From Verrucomicrobiota bacterium (lineage in GTDB: Bacteria; Verrucomicrobiota; Verrucomicrobiia; Chthoniobacterales; JAFAMB01), in assembly GCA_019241095.1 (NCBI GenBank), contig JAFAXJ010000070.1, forward strand, positions 1-11,581: 11,581 nucleotides of DNA. Reading direction: 5' to 3'. Each line of letters starts with the position of its first letter. Positions within the stretch are counted from its first letter, which is position 1. A program made the position numbers and the translations under genes. The notes beneath the pieces were generated by a model. It saw only the letters and a list, made by a program, of their open reading frames with translations. It did not search any database and was not told the DNA's origin. This document shows, piece by piece, positions 1-6,732 of this stretch.

Positions 1-285
1 TCCAGTACTTATAATCGGCATTCCACGTTTCAGCCCCTCGGTCGATGACATAGCAATCGCTCGCACCCGGTTCTCGCCAAGATGCTGTTGAACTTCCAAA
101 ACCAACTTCTTAGCCGACGCATTATCGACCGGAATGTCTACTTCAAGCGAATTATAGATTTCCGGCAGTTCGTGCGTGTCACTGAACTCGGCGTCGACCA
201 CCGGGCCAATGACTTGCACGATCGTACCCGTGATCGTTGCATTTGTGTTGTTACCTTGATTCGGTGCGCTTTGCAGTAGGGCCAT
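1..285 (-). CDS. atpD: F1 ATP synthase beta subunit, N-terminal part (cut by window edge)
   Basis: This is the first 95 residues of the catalytic beta subunit of F1, which binds and interconverts ADP/ATP at the alpha-beta interfaces. The start codon is ATG at 285 and the frame runs open through the left edge. Visible features are the N-terminal beta-barrel segment with [16 protein letters not shown] (about residues 19-34) and the conserved stretch [18 protein letters not shown] (about 74-91), both standard for beta. The P-loop and DELSD motif lie outside the window. It starts 5 nt after the atpG stop, and an AGGA inside the end of atpG can serve as ribosome binding site. It is the seventh gene of the operon, and atpC would be expected next. 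The N-terminal extension (about 17 residues rich in Gln/Asn) before the barrel is slightly longer than in E. coli. Identification is secure. Confidence 0.97.
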   Translation of the reverse strand, partial: MALLQSAPNQGNNTNATITGTIVQVIGPVVDAEFSDTHELPEIYNSLEVDIPVDNASAKKLVLEVQQHLGENRVRAIAMSSTEGLKRGMPIISTG

Positions 286-290
286 AATCG

Positions 291-1136
291 TTATCCTGCC
301 AGCTGAGCTGTTGCTATCTCGAGCAATTCAGTCGTAATGTTCTCTTGCCGGGCTTTGTTGTATTCCAGGGTCAAATCTTTGATAAGCTGTTTTGCGTTAT
401 CAGTAGCAGTTTTCATTGCTACCATCCGGGCGCTATGTTCCGACGCCCGCGCATTGAGAGCCATTTCGTACAACTCATATGCCAAATAATGCGGAAGCAA
501 TGCGTTCAACACGCCGGCAGCACTCGGTTCGAACAAGAATTCACCCGTATTCTCGGGGCCAGCAACCCCAAGCTCCTCCGGTGAGATCGGGAGTAGCGTT
601 CGCATTATCGGTTGCTGAGTCAGCGTATTCACAAAGCGTGGATAAAGCACCCTTACTCGGTCCACCTCACTTGATACAAACTTCTCGGTAAGAAACTTAG
701 CAATCGGCCGAATTTCGGCAAACCGAGGCTGGTCGCCCACTTCAAAACTCGCAATAAGGTTACGCCGTGTCCGAGCAAGGAACTGCACAGCTTTGCGTCC
801 AGCGGAAGCATAGTCCGCCGAGTCGCGTTCCAGCTTCAGTATCTCCCGAAACAGGTTGGTGTTTAAGGGACCACAAAGGCCTTTATCGGTCGCGAAAATC
901 AGTATGAGCTCCCGATCCATTGGACGTTCGGCCAACAAGGGGTTCACCGCTGGATCAACCTTGCCTTTCACAGCCGCGGCCACTCGCCCCAAGGCGTCTT
1001 CGTATGGGCGACCTGCTAAGGCCGCAGTTTGCGCCTTTCGCATTTTGGCAGCCGCTACCATCTGCATCGCTTTCGTGATTTGCGATGTGTTCTTTACTGA
1101 CTTGATACGGCGACGCAGATCGAGTGTGCTGGGCAT
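291..1136 (-). CDS. atpG: F1 ATP synthase gamma subunit (central stalk rotor)
   Basis: This 281-residue protein has the usual length for gamma, the coiled-coil shaft that turns inside the alpha3beta3 head and couples proton flow to catalysis. The N-terminal helix (residues 2-36: [34 protein letters not shown]) and the C-terminal helix (about 225-281, with [20 protein letters not shown]) are the two antiparallel shaft helices. The central Rossmann-like part contains [16 protein letters not shown] (about 77-92), a hallmark. One departure is seen at the very C-terminus, where the usual EIVGGA is EIATAQ. The start is ATG at 1136, 6 nt after the atpA stop, with no clear ribosome binding site, so translational coupling to atpA is likely. 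The gene lies between atpA and atpD as in most bacteria. Confidence 0.97.
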   Translation of the reverse strand: MPSTLDLRRRIKSVKNTSQITKAMQMVAAAKMRKAQTAALAGRPYEDALGRVAAAVKGKVDPAVNPLLAERPMDRELILIFATDKGLCGPLNTNLFREILKLERDSADYASAGRKAVQFLARTRRNLIASFEVGDQPRFAEIRPIAKFLTEKFVSSEVDRVRVLYPRFVNTLTQQPIMRTLLPISPEELGVAGPENTGEFLFEPSAAGVLNALLPHYLAYELYEMALNARASEHSARMVAMKTATDNAKQLIKDLTLEYNKARQENITTELLEIATAQLAG

Positions 1137-1142
1137 TCGAAA

Positions 1143-2678
1143 TCAGGGTTTATAGAACGATTTAAATTCCTTGATTGCCGCATGAAGCTTCTCATCCAGC
1201 TCCTTATCGATAGCCAGCTTTTGAAGAATCTCACCCTGCAAATCTTGTCTTCGGTTTCGCACAAATTCCAACAACTTGAGCTGGCAATCTCTGACCTTGT
1301 CTACAGACACATCGTCAAAGTATCCCTTCTGCATTGCGAATAAAGCGATCACTTCCATCTCGACAGAGTAGGGATCGTGCTGGCTCTGCTTGAAAAGCTC
1401 AACAATCCTCTGACCGCGATCGAGCTTTTTTCGGGTTCCCGGATCTACATCGGATCCGAATTGTGCAAATGCCTGAAGGTCGCGAAACTGCGCGAGATCC
1501 AGTTTGATGGAACCCGCAACTTGCTTTATCGCTTTGATCTGCGCTGCTGAACCAACTCGGCTAACCGATATGCCGACCGAAATTGCGGGACGAACTCCTT
1601 GGTAGAACAGGTCCGTTTCCAGATAAATCTGACCGTCGGTAATCGAGATTACATTAGTTGGAATATAGGCTGATACATCGCCTGCTTGCGTCTCAATGAT
1701 CGGCAAGGCCGTCAGGGATCCGCCGCCTGCCTCTTCATTCAGCCGCGCGCTTCGCTCGAGCAAACGGGAATGCAGATAAAACACGTCCCCGGGATAAGCC
1801 TCACGACCAGAAGGTCTTTTCAACACTAAAGAAACCTGTCGATACGCAGCAGCATGCTTTGTTAGATCATCATAGACAATCAACGCGTCCATGCCGTTGT
1901 TCATGAACCATTCACCCATTGCAGCACCGGCATAGGGCGCAAGATATTGGTTCGTCGCACTCTCGGAAGCCGGGGCAGAGATGACGATCGTATATTCGAG
2001 AGCGCCGGTTTTCTCCAAAATATTCACGGTGCGAGCGACACTCATGTTTTTCTGACCAACAGCCACATAAATACAGTAGAGCGGCTGGTGATTTTTTACC
2101 CGCCCCTCAACAGCGGCTTTATTGAGCCTGGCCTGGATGATCATCGCGTCGATCGCAACAGTCGACTTACCGGTCGCTCTATCCCCAATGATCAATTCGC
2201 GTTGGCCTCGACCTATTGGGATCATGACGTCCACTGCCAATATACCAGTCTGGACTGGAACAGTAACCGGGCGCCGTTTGATGATTCCGGGCGCAATTTT
2301 CTCGACTGGATAGGTTTCGTCAGACTTGATGGGCCCTTTGCCGTCGATTGGCTGGCCCAATGCGTTAACCACCCGGCCAAGCAAACCTTTTCCTACGGGT
2401 ACCGAGAGCAATCGGCCGGTAGTTCGGACCTCAGTGCCCTCTGCGATATGGGCGAAATCCCCGACCAAGATGGCGCCAACCTCAGTCTCTTCAAGATTTA
2501 AAGCGATCCCATAAACACCATTTGGCAATTCGATCATCTCGTTGAGCATGACGTCGCTTAGCCCCTCGATTTTGGCTACACCATCGCCAACCTCCCGCAC
2601 ATAACCCACATTGGACCGGGCAGTCCCGGTATTAAGCCCAGATATAGTCGTTTCGAGTTCCTCTAAAATCGTGCTCAT
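1143..2678 (-). CDS. atpA: F1 ATP synthase alpha subunit
   Basis: This is the 511-residue non-catalytic nucleotide-binding subunit of the F1 hexamer. The frame stays open 23 codons further upstream to 2747, but that extension overlaps atpH and looks non-coding. ATG at 2678 (MSTILEEL) gives the normal N-terminus and has an AGG 8 nt before it. The barrel domain covers about residues 25-95. The P-loop is GDRATGKS at 165-172, where most bacteria have GDRQTGKT/S, so position 168 is Ala instead of the Mg/nucleotide-contacting Gln. The stretch [20 protein letters not shown] (269-288) and [23 protein letters not shown] (291-313) are typical. The arginine of [10 protein letters not shown] (R374) is the residue that completes the neighbouring catalytic site. 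It starts 7 nt after the atpH stop. Confidence 0.97.
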   Translation of the reverse strand: MSTILEELETTISGLNTGTARSNVGYVREVGDGVAKIEGLSDVMLNEMIELPNGVYGIALNLEETEVGAILVGDFAHIAEGTEVRTTGRLLSVPVGKGLLGRVVNALGQPIDGKGPIKSDETYPVEKIAPGIIKRRPVTVPVQTGILAVDVMIPIGRGQRELIIGDRATGKSTVAIDAMIIQARLNKAAVEGRVKNHQPLYCIYVAVGQKNMSVARTVNILEKTGALEYTIVISAPASESATNQYLAPYAGAAMGEWFMNNGMDALIVYDDLTKHAAAYRQVSLVLKRPSGREAYPGDVFYLHSRLLERSARLNEEAGGGSLTALPIIETQAGDVSAYIPTNVISITDGQIYLETDLFYQGVRPAISVGISVSRVGSAAQIKAIKQVAGSIKLDLAQFRDLQAFAQFGSDVDPGTRKKLDRGQRIVELFKQSQHDPYSVEMEVIALFAMQKGYFDDVSVDKVRDCQLKLLEFVRNRRQDLQGEILQKLAIDKELDEKLHAAIKEFKSFYKP

Positions 2679-2685
2679 ATTTAAC

Positions 2686-3078
2686 CTAAAGTTTCTCTTG
2701 TAGCTGATGCAGACGACTCTTGACTGAACCGTCCCAAACGTCGTCACCTATCTTAATCCGCAAACCACCGAGAAGTTCGGGGTTCGTCTGGAATTCGGTC
2801 GACAAATCATCTCCGTAACGCTTTTTGAGATCTTTCACAAGCCGTTCGCCAAGATCACGATTGAGCGGCGTTGCGCTCTCGATAATGGCCTTCTTTTTCT
2901 CTACCTCGAGCCGTACAAGATGTTGATACTCTTTAAGCGCCTCCAAGTAGTGACGCGGTTTGTTTTCTGCGATTAAGTTAACCATACTGGCGATTTTTTT
3001 CCGATCGAGTTTTCCGTCTGAGAAACTCATCCGCAATAACTGCCGCGAAAGCTTCCTGGCTTCTTTGCTAAGTTTCAT
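2686..3078 (-). CDS. atpH: ATP synthase delta subunit (OSCP family), short form
   Basis: Delta links the top of the F1 head to the b-subunit stator. The C-terminal part is convincing: [27 protein letters not shown] (residues 104-130) matches the family motif that ends E. coli delta ([23 protein letters not shown]). Position between atpF and atpA supports the call. At 130 residues the protein is about 45 shorter than the usual 175-180, and the loss is in the N-terminal helical bundle that binds alpha; the visible N-terminus ([22 protein letters not shown]) resembles only part of that domain. ATG at 3078 is chosen; a TTG immediately before it (3081) is also possible and sits 7 nt after a TAAGG that overlaps the atpF stop. 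No upstream in-frame extension into atpF looks like delta sequence. Confidence 0.88.
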   Translation of the reverse strand: MKLSKEARKLSRQLLRMSFSDGKLDRKKIASMVNLIAENKPRHYLEALKEYQHLVRLEVEKKKAIIESATPLNRDLGERLVKDLKKRYGDDLSTEFQTNPELLGGLRIKIGDDVWDGSVKSRLHQLQEKL

Positions 3079-3090
3079 CAACTCTGAGCC

Positions 3091-3591
3091 TTATGCCGCT
3101 ATTTCGCGAGCGGCTTCTTCACTGATTCTTCGATGATCTTCGTTGGTAAGCACTTTGCCAGTCACTCGAACCGTAGTCTCAACGACCAATCTCCCCAGCT
3201 CGTGCTTCATTTCCGCCATGACTCTGTCGCGCTCCAACGTCATCGCTTCCTGAGCTTTCGCCACAATTCGCTCAGCTTCCGCTAATGCTTCCTGCCTCTT
3301 CTGATCCGCAAGTTGATCGCCACTTTGGCGCACCGATTCAATAAGCTTTTGTGCTTCGCCATTTGCTTGTGCCAGGATTTGTTCATATTTAGCTTGGGCG
3401 TCTGCCAATTGTTTCTGAATTCTCTCGGCATTCAACTGCCCCTCTTCAATGCGCCGACGACGGTCCTCAAGCATTGCGATGACCGGATTAAAAGCGAACC
3501 TTTTTAGGATCAGGTAGACGATAATGAAGAGGATTACCTGGGCTAAGAAATGAGCCCACGTAACCCCAAACACCTGGGACAAATTAGACAT
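3091..3591 (-). CDS. atpF: Fo ATP synthase b subunit (peripheral stalk)
   Basis: This 166-residue protein has one N-terminal membrane helix (about residues 11-29, TWAHFLAQVILFIIVYLIL) followed by a long charged helix, the normal layout of the b subunit that anchors F1 to Fo. The region FNPVIAMLEDRRRRIEEGQ (34-52) is the conserved start of the cytoplasmic helix, and the stretch from about 50 to 150 is rich in Glu, Lys, Arg, Ala and Gln with the heptad-like spacing of the right-handed coiled coil. A single b gene is present, so the stalk is probably a b2 homodimer instead of b/b'. The ATG at 3591 has only a weak upstream GGA. It lies 73 nt after atpE, across a stem-loop, and 12 nt before atpH. 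Confidence 0.95.
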   Translation of the reverse strand: MSNLSQVFGVTWAHFLAQVILFIIVYLILKRFAFNPVIAMLEDRRRRIEEGQLNAERIQKQLADAQAKYEQILAQANGEAQKLIESVRQSGDQLADQKRQEALAEAERIVAKAQEAMTLERDRVMAEMKHELGRLVVETTVRVTGKVLTNEDHRRISEEAAREIAA

Positions 3592-3620
3592 AACGTCAAT
3601 CCGTTTAAAGACCTAGTCAA

Positions 3621-3654
3621 CGTCCGGCGACAGTCTGATAACCGCAGCCGGACG
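3621..3654 (-). promoter_or_regulatory. Perfect 8-bp inverted repeat in the atpE-atpF gap
   Basis: The sequence CGTCCGGC at 3621-3628 is the exact reverse complement of GCCGGACG at 3647-3654, with an 18-nt loop. In the mRNA this would form a GC-rich stem-loop just after the atpE stop codon. No run of U follows on the transcribed strand, so it is unlikely to be a full terminator. A role as mRNA 3'-end stabiliser or processing/attenuation point that favours atpE expression is inferred. Confidence 0.5.
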
Positions 3655-3664
3655 GTTCTTTCAA

Positions 3665-3910
3665 TCACTTTGTAAACGCGATGATCAAGGCATAAATTGC
3701 GATCGCCTCCGCGAGCGCCATACCTATAATCGCCACAACGAGAATATTTCCGAACGCACCGGGATTTCGGCCGACCGCTTCTGCTGCCTTTGCGCCCACA
3801 AGTCCAACTCCAATCCCCGCTCCAGCCCCTGCAAACGCTAATGGCAAAGTTGCCGCAACGTTTCCTACTCCGCTTACGTCGGCTGCCAACATCGGAAGTA
3901 CTTCTAGCAT
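3665..3910 (-). CDS. atpE: Fo ATP synthase c subunit (proton-carrying ring)
   Basis: This is an 81-residue two-helix hairpin whose copies form the membrane rotor ring. Helix 1 (about residues 18-42) contains five alternating glycines, G28-x-G30-x-G32-x-G34-x-G36, which set the tight packing of the ring. The polar loop is GRNP (47-50). Helix 2 carries the ion-binding carboxylate E68 in GMALAEAIAIYALI. The Na+-ligand residues known from Ilyobacter (Gln in helix 1, Ser-Thr after the Glu) are Val, Ala and Ile here, so proton coupling is expected. ATG at 3910 has the best ribosome binding site in the operon. The gene is separated from both neighbours by more than 70 nt, each gap holding an inverted repeat, consistent with the need for many c copies per enzyme. 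Confidence 0.97.
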   Translation of the reverse strand: MLEVLPMLAADVSGVGNVAATLPLAFAGAGAGIGVGLVGAKAAEAVGRNPGAFGNILVVAIIGMALAEAIAIYALIIAFTK

Positions 3911-3915
3911 ATGAT

Positions 3916-3920
3916 TCCTT
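3916..3920 (-). promoter_or_regulatory. Strong Shine-Dalgarno site of atpE
   Basis: On the coding strand AAGGA lies 5 nt before the atpE ATG, within an A-rich leader (GAAAGGAATCATATG). It is clearly better than the sites of atpF and atpG, which fits high translation of the c subunit. Confidence 0.7.
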
Positions 3921-3945
3921 TCAATTAATCTTTGTTTGTGTCTTG

Positions 3946-3984
3946 TTTCCGCCGTCCACGCTCTAAGTATGGTCCCAGCGGAAA
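3946..3984 (-). promoter_or_regulatory. Perfect 7-bp inverted repeat in the atpB-atpE gap
   Basis: TTTCCGC at 3946-3952 is the exact reverse complement of GCGGAAA at 3978-3984, with a 25-nt loop. It lies directly after the atpB stop codon and before the atpE ribosome binding site. The long loop makes it less certain than the repeat on the other side of atpE. A role in mRNA processing or in protecting the atpE message is inferred from position only. Confidence 0.35.
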
Positions 3985-3988
3985 AATC

Positions 3989-4876
3989 CTAATGAACCGC
4001 TTCTCCCTCCGGGTGCGTTGTTGACAACCTGATATAAACCGCGCACAGCAGCGAGAAAACGAACGCCTGCAACAACCCGACGAGTAACTCTAGAAAGTAG
4101 AAGGGCAGCGGAAATAAAACGGAGCAGATATAATTCAGAGGCACCGGAAAACTATCCCCCAGGGATGACATTGTGTGAAGAAGCGTTTCTCCGGCAAAAA
4201 TGTTGCCGAACAACCGCAGGGACAAAGATACCGGACGAAACACGATCGAGATCATTTCAATGATCCCGACAAATATGAAAAGCGGAAGCAAAAGAGCCCA
4301 CAACAGGCCTTTGATGCCACCTTTAGGCTCAAAATTTTCCCGCAGGAAGCCAATCAAACCAACCTCGGACATAGTCCAATAGAACCACATACACATGAAA
4401 ACCAGCGCCATGGCCAACGTCATATTTAAATCAGCATTGGGAGGTCGTACTAGCGGCGGTGCTGCTTCTTTAATCGCAAAAAGGCCCGGCTCCGGCTCAC
4501 CCCAACCAATTGTTCCAACGCCCGGAATCAGCCCAAACCAGTTGGCTATAAGAATAAAAATAAACAGGGTAGCTATAAGCGGAAAAACTCGCGCGATCAT
4601 ATGCTTTCCGACAATCCCTTCGAATGTCCCATAGAGAGTCTCAATGATCGCTTCGAACAAATTCTGGCCTCCTTGCGGTACCAGCTTCATTTTGCGGGTC
4701 GCTGATCTCGCCCAAATGACCAACAACAGCGTGACAAGGAGCGTGACCAGGTACGAATTAGTGAACCATGCAACCTCCGGTATTAACGGCTCAGCGTTAA
4801 TCCGAATATTTTCAGCGAGCAAAATGGGGTGTAGCTCCATAGGGAAACGGGCCTCCCATGTAGTCGATTCCAACAT
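3989..4876 (-). CDS. atpB: Fo ATP synthase a subunit (proton channel stator)
   Basis: This 295-residue polytopic membrane protein forms the two proton half-channels next to the c ring. The essential arginine is R221 in SLSLRLFGNIFAGE (217-230), aligned with E. coli R210. Hydrophobic helices are visible at about 41-57, 97-118, 152-169, 189-213, 248-268 and 268-284. The segment FGLIPGVGTIGWGEPEPG (114-131) through NADLNMTLAMAL (147-158) is the usual loop and helix with the conserved Asn-Asp pair. ATG at 4876 has AGGA 4 nt upstream and in-frame stops at 4883-4888, so it cannot begin earlier. A second candidate, ATG at 4840 (MELHPILLAEN), has a stronger GGGAGG but 11 nt away and would remove 12 poorly conserved residues. 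It is the first gene of the operon seen here. Confidence 0.96.
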   Translation of the reverse strand: MLESTTWEARFPMELHPILLAENIRINAEPLIPEVAWFTNSYLVTLLVTLLLVIWARSATRKMKLVPQGGQNLFEAIIETLYGTFEGIVGKHMIARVFPLIATLFIFILIANWFGLIPGVGTIGWGEPEPGLFAIKEAAPPLVRPPNADLNMTLAMALVFMCMWFYWTMSEVGLIGFLRENFEPKGGIKGLLWALLLPLFIFVGIIEMISIVFRPVSLSLRLFGNIFAGETLLHTMSSLGDSFPVPLNYICSVLFPLPFYFLELLVGLLQAFVFSLLCAVYIRLSTTHPEGEAVH

Positions 4877-5108
4877 TTGATCCTATCAACACGAACCAAA
4901 TGCAGCGCCGGCGGCATAGGAAGACAAGCGCCCCAATAAAAGCAAGGGGAAATGCATCGCGCAAGTTGATTAGTGAAATTTTTCGTAATCCTTGGGAGCT
5001 TCTCCAAAATGAACATCTCCTGCAAGTTCTGGTTATTAACTCGACTTCCGGTTTAAGCATGCCGCTCTGTCTTGACCGGCACTGCTTGCTCGCTTATCGC
5101 TGAACCTT
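4877..5108. other. Divergent spacer between atpB and the glycosyltransferase gene
   Basis: These 232 nt must hold the start signals of the leftward ATP synthase operon and the rightward glycosyltransferase gene. A rightward promoter-like pair is listed separately. I found no convincing sigma70-type pair for the operon. No intact atpI or atpZ is present. A minus-strand frame from 5060 to 4812 encodes a short hydrophobic stretch (FPLAFIGALVFL, near 4950) but then meets an Arg-rich continuation that reads better after a one-base shift; it may be a gene remnant or chance. Confidence 0.4.
5072..5100 (+). promoter_or_regulatory. Promoter-like -35/-10 pair upstream of the glycosyltransferase gene
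   Basis: TTGACC (5072-5077, five of six matches to TTGACA) is followed after 17 nt by TATCGC (5095-5100, three of six matches to TATAAT). The expected transcription start would fall at about 5106-5109, at or next to the GTG start codon at 5109, so the transcript would have almost no leader. The -35 and spacing are good, the -10 is weak. Confidence 0.3.
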
Positions 5109-6296
5109 GTGAGCGGCCGCTTCGGATATCTGTTTGAACGGTTTCCTGCGTTCACTCAAACCTTCTGCGCACGCGAGCTTGTGGAGCATTATCGCCAGAG
5201 ATTTGAACCAGTGGTCTTTTCCCTCCGGCGCCCGGTTGATCGGATGCCCCCTGAACTGAACCTAGACCGAATCCCAGTCTATTATCTTCCGGACACCAAC
5301 AGTTTGGAATTCAAGCTGCAAACGAAGTTTGTTTCAGGCCACAAAAAGAAGATCTGGTCAGGACAAGGCGATACAAGAGACAAGGGCCGATTCCGAGAAG
5401 CAGTGTTTCTGGGTTCCAAGATCCGGAGGTCAGGAATCACACATCTCCACGTTCACTTCGCTGGTTTGGCTGCTCGAACAGCTTGGTGGATCAAGCGACT
5501 GTTTGGGATCAGTTACAGCATCACCGCACATGCTAATGACATTTTTTGCCCAAAATCGGATCAGCGCGTCGAACTCGGGGAGCTGATATCTGAAGCCGCA
5601 CTGATAATTACAGTCAGCGATTTCAGCGCGACATTGCTGCGCGAACGCTTCCCAAAAGCAGCTCAGAAGATATTTCGGGTTTATAACGGGCTGGATCTCG
5701 CCAGTTTCTCACCTAGCACCCCAGTGCGTTGCCCGCTCAGAATTTTGTCGATCGGCAGACTAATCGAGAAGAAAGGGTTTCCCATTCTGGTGGAGGCTTG
5801 TGGTCAGCTTCAAAGAAGGGGTATTCCCTTTGAATGTCGGATTGTCGGAGAGGGCGCCGAACGGGAGGTTCTCGAGCAATCGATTCAGGATCTGCAACTT
5901 TCAGACAATGTATTGCTCTTGGGCGCAAAGACGCAAAACGAGATTATCGAACTACTAGAAGAAAGTTCTGTATTTGTTCTTGCGGCAGTGCGCGATCGGA
6001 ACGGGGATATGGACAACCTTCCCACGGTATTGATAGAGGCGATGGCAAAAGGGCGCCCGCTAATCGGATCGGCAATCGCCGGCATCCCTGAAATCATATG
6101 CAATGGCGTTAACGGCTTTGTCGTCTCAGAAAATGATCCGAGCAGCCTTGGCCAAGCAATTGCAACATTTGCGACAAATCCATCGCTTTTGGAAAGCTTC
6201 GGCCGGCAGTCACGTAAAATCGCGGAAAGCAAATTTTCCATCAACGAAACGACCGCTCAAATGCGACAGTTGTTAATTGAGTTTGGCACTTTTTAG
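5109..6296 (+). CDS. GT4-type glycosyltransferase (exopolysaccharide/LPS type)
   Basis: This 395-residue protein has the GT-B fold signature of family 4 glycosyltransferases, which use nucleotide sugars to build cell-surface polysaccharides. The N-terminal motif RFGYLFERFPAFTQTFCAREL (4-24) and THLHVHFAGLAART (111-124) belong to the subgroup that includes colanic-acid enzymes such as WcaL. The acceptor-side SITAHANDIF (137-146) is also typical. In the C-terminal domain are SIGRLIEKKGFPIL (214-227), IVGEGAERE (245-253) and the donor-site motif DMDNLPTVLIEAMAKGRPL (300-318), where D302 takes the place of the first Glu of the EX7E motif, as in WcaL-like proteins, and E310 is the second. GTG at 5109 is the only usual start after the upstream stop at 5073-5075, and no Shine-Dalgarno sequence is visible. 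It has no signal peptide and no polysaccharide cluster next to it, so the sugar substrate cannot be named. Confidence 0.92.
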   Translation: MSGRFGYLFERFPAFTQTFCARELVEHYRQRFEPVVFSLRRPVDRMPPELNLDRIPVYYLPDTNSLEFKLQTKFVSGHKKKIWSGQGDTRDKGRFREAVFLGSKIRRSGITHLHVHFAGLAARTAWWIKRLFGISYSITAHANDIFCPKSDQRVELGELISEAALIITVSDFSATLLRERFPKAAQKIFRVYNGLDLASFSPSTPVRCPLRILSIGRLIEKKGFPILVEACGQLQRRGIPFECRIVGEGAEREVLEQSIQDLQLSDNVLLLGAKTQNEIIELLEESSVFVLAAVRDRNGDMDNLPTVLIEAMAKGRPLIGSAIAGIPEIICNGVNGFVVSENDPSSLGQAIATFATNPSLLESFGRQSRKIAESKFSINETTAQMRQLLIEFGTF

Positions 6297-6732
6297 AAAG
6301 TCGCTGGACTGCATCTCACTGAAGCTGAGACTATGCTCAGCGTGCACTGGTAATGGAATCCGCCGGCGAGTGCCCACGACCGCGCGGGACATCTGCCAGA
6401 AGACTCATGCAGTCGCTCGCGAAATCCGACGCCGGTCATGCCTGCAACGAAATATGTCACACACCGACGATGCTGATCCTATTTACCTGAAATGACCGAG
6501 CAACCTGCTCAGACGCGCCGATTCGTTACCAACGACGGCGCGGGTCAAGTGAGAGTACAACTCCGGCAATCGGAATGGATCTAGTCCTGAGAAGCGATTT
6601 TGGAGTTCAATCCTGGAGAATGCACACTTCCTGCCCTCAGGATCTCGCCCCGCTCGCTCACGCTCGCGCCCATCACATCCAGAGGGCAAATTGTGATTGA
6701 TTTCCGCACGAGTAGCTCTTTAATGCCTTCCT
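6297..6732. other. 436-nt intergenic stretch without a supported gene
   Basis: Short open frames exist on both strands (6277-6495 plus, 6483-6689 minus), but their products are low-complexity, Arg- and Ser-rich, and resemble no family I know; the first overlaps the end of the glycosyltransferase gene. Visible structure includes a perfect 6-bp hairpin GCTGAG/CTCAGC at 6324-6341 (no T-tract), an inverted repeat ATCCTG/CAGGAT near 6611-6643, and a repetitive GC-rich stretch GCTCGCTCACGCTCGCGC near 6652-6669. The right end holds a promoter-like pair for the SWIB gene. It may be a decayed gene, an untranslated region or an unrecognised RNA. Confidence 0.5.
6697..6724 (+). promoter_or_regulatory. 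Promoter-like -35/-10 pair upstream of the SWIB gene
   Basis: TTGATT (6697-6702, four of six matches) and TTTAAT (6719-6724, five of six matches) are separated by 16 nt. The predicted transcription start at about 6731-6732 would lie immediately before the ATG at 6733, giving a leaderless mRNA, which agrees with the absence of a Shine-Dalgarno sequence. Confidence 0.4.

Noticed and set aside
345..2514. Several plus-strand open frames of 60-184 codons opposite atpG and atpA
   Set aside because: They lie entirely antisense to well conserved ATP synthase genes and their products resemble no family; they are frame shadows.
2679..2747. Longer atpA starting at 2747
   Set aside because: The 23 extra residues overlap atpH and do not resemble any alpha N-terminus; ATG at 2678 gives the conserved start.
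4175..4880. Plus-strand open frames opposite atpB
   Set aside because: The opposite strand encodes a clear a subunit with the essential arginine; the plus-strand products are charged low-complexity sequence.
4877..5108. A sigma70 promoter for the ATP synthase operon (for example TTGCGC with TTTATT, 18-nt spacing)
   Set aside because: Only three and four of six matches; such pairs are expected by chance in this length.
6324..6341. GCTGAG/CTCAGC hairpin as a terminator of the glycosyltransferase gene
   Set aside because: The stem is only 6 bp and no T-tract follows; it is recorded only as structure within the gap.
6277..6495. 72-codon plus-strand frame after the glycosyltransferase
   Set aside because: It overlaps the glycosyltransferase end out of frame, and its product is Arg/Cys-rich with no recognisable domain or ribosome binding site.
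6590..6630. tRNA-like GGAGTTCAATCCTGG motif
   Set aside because: The sequences on either side of the TTCAATC cannot form a T-arm stem and no acceptor, D-arm or anticodon arm can be drawn.
6483..6689. 68-codon minus-strand frame in the 436-nt gap
   Set aside because: The product is Arg-rich without any motif, and the start lies inside a repetitive GC-rich patch.
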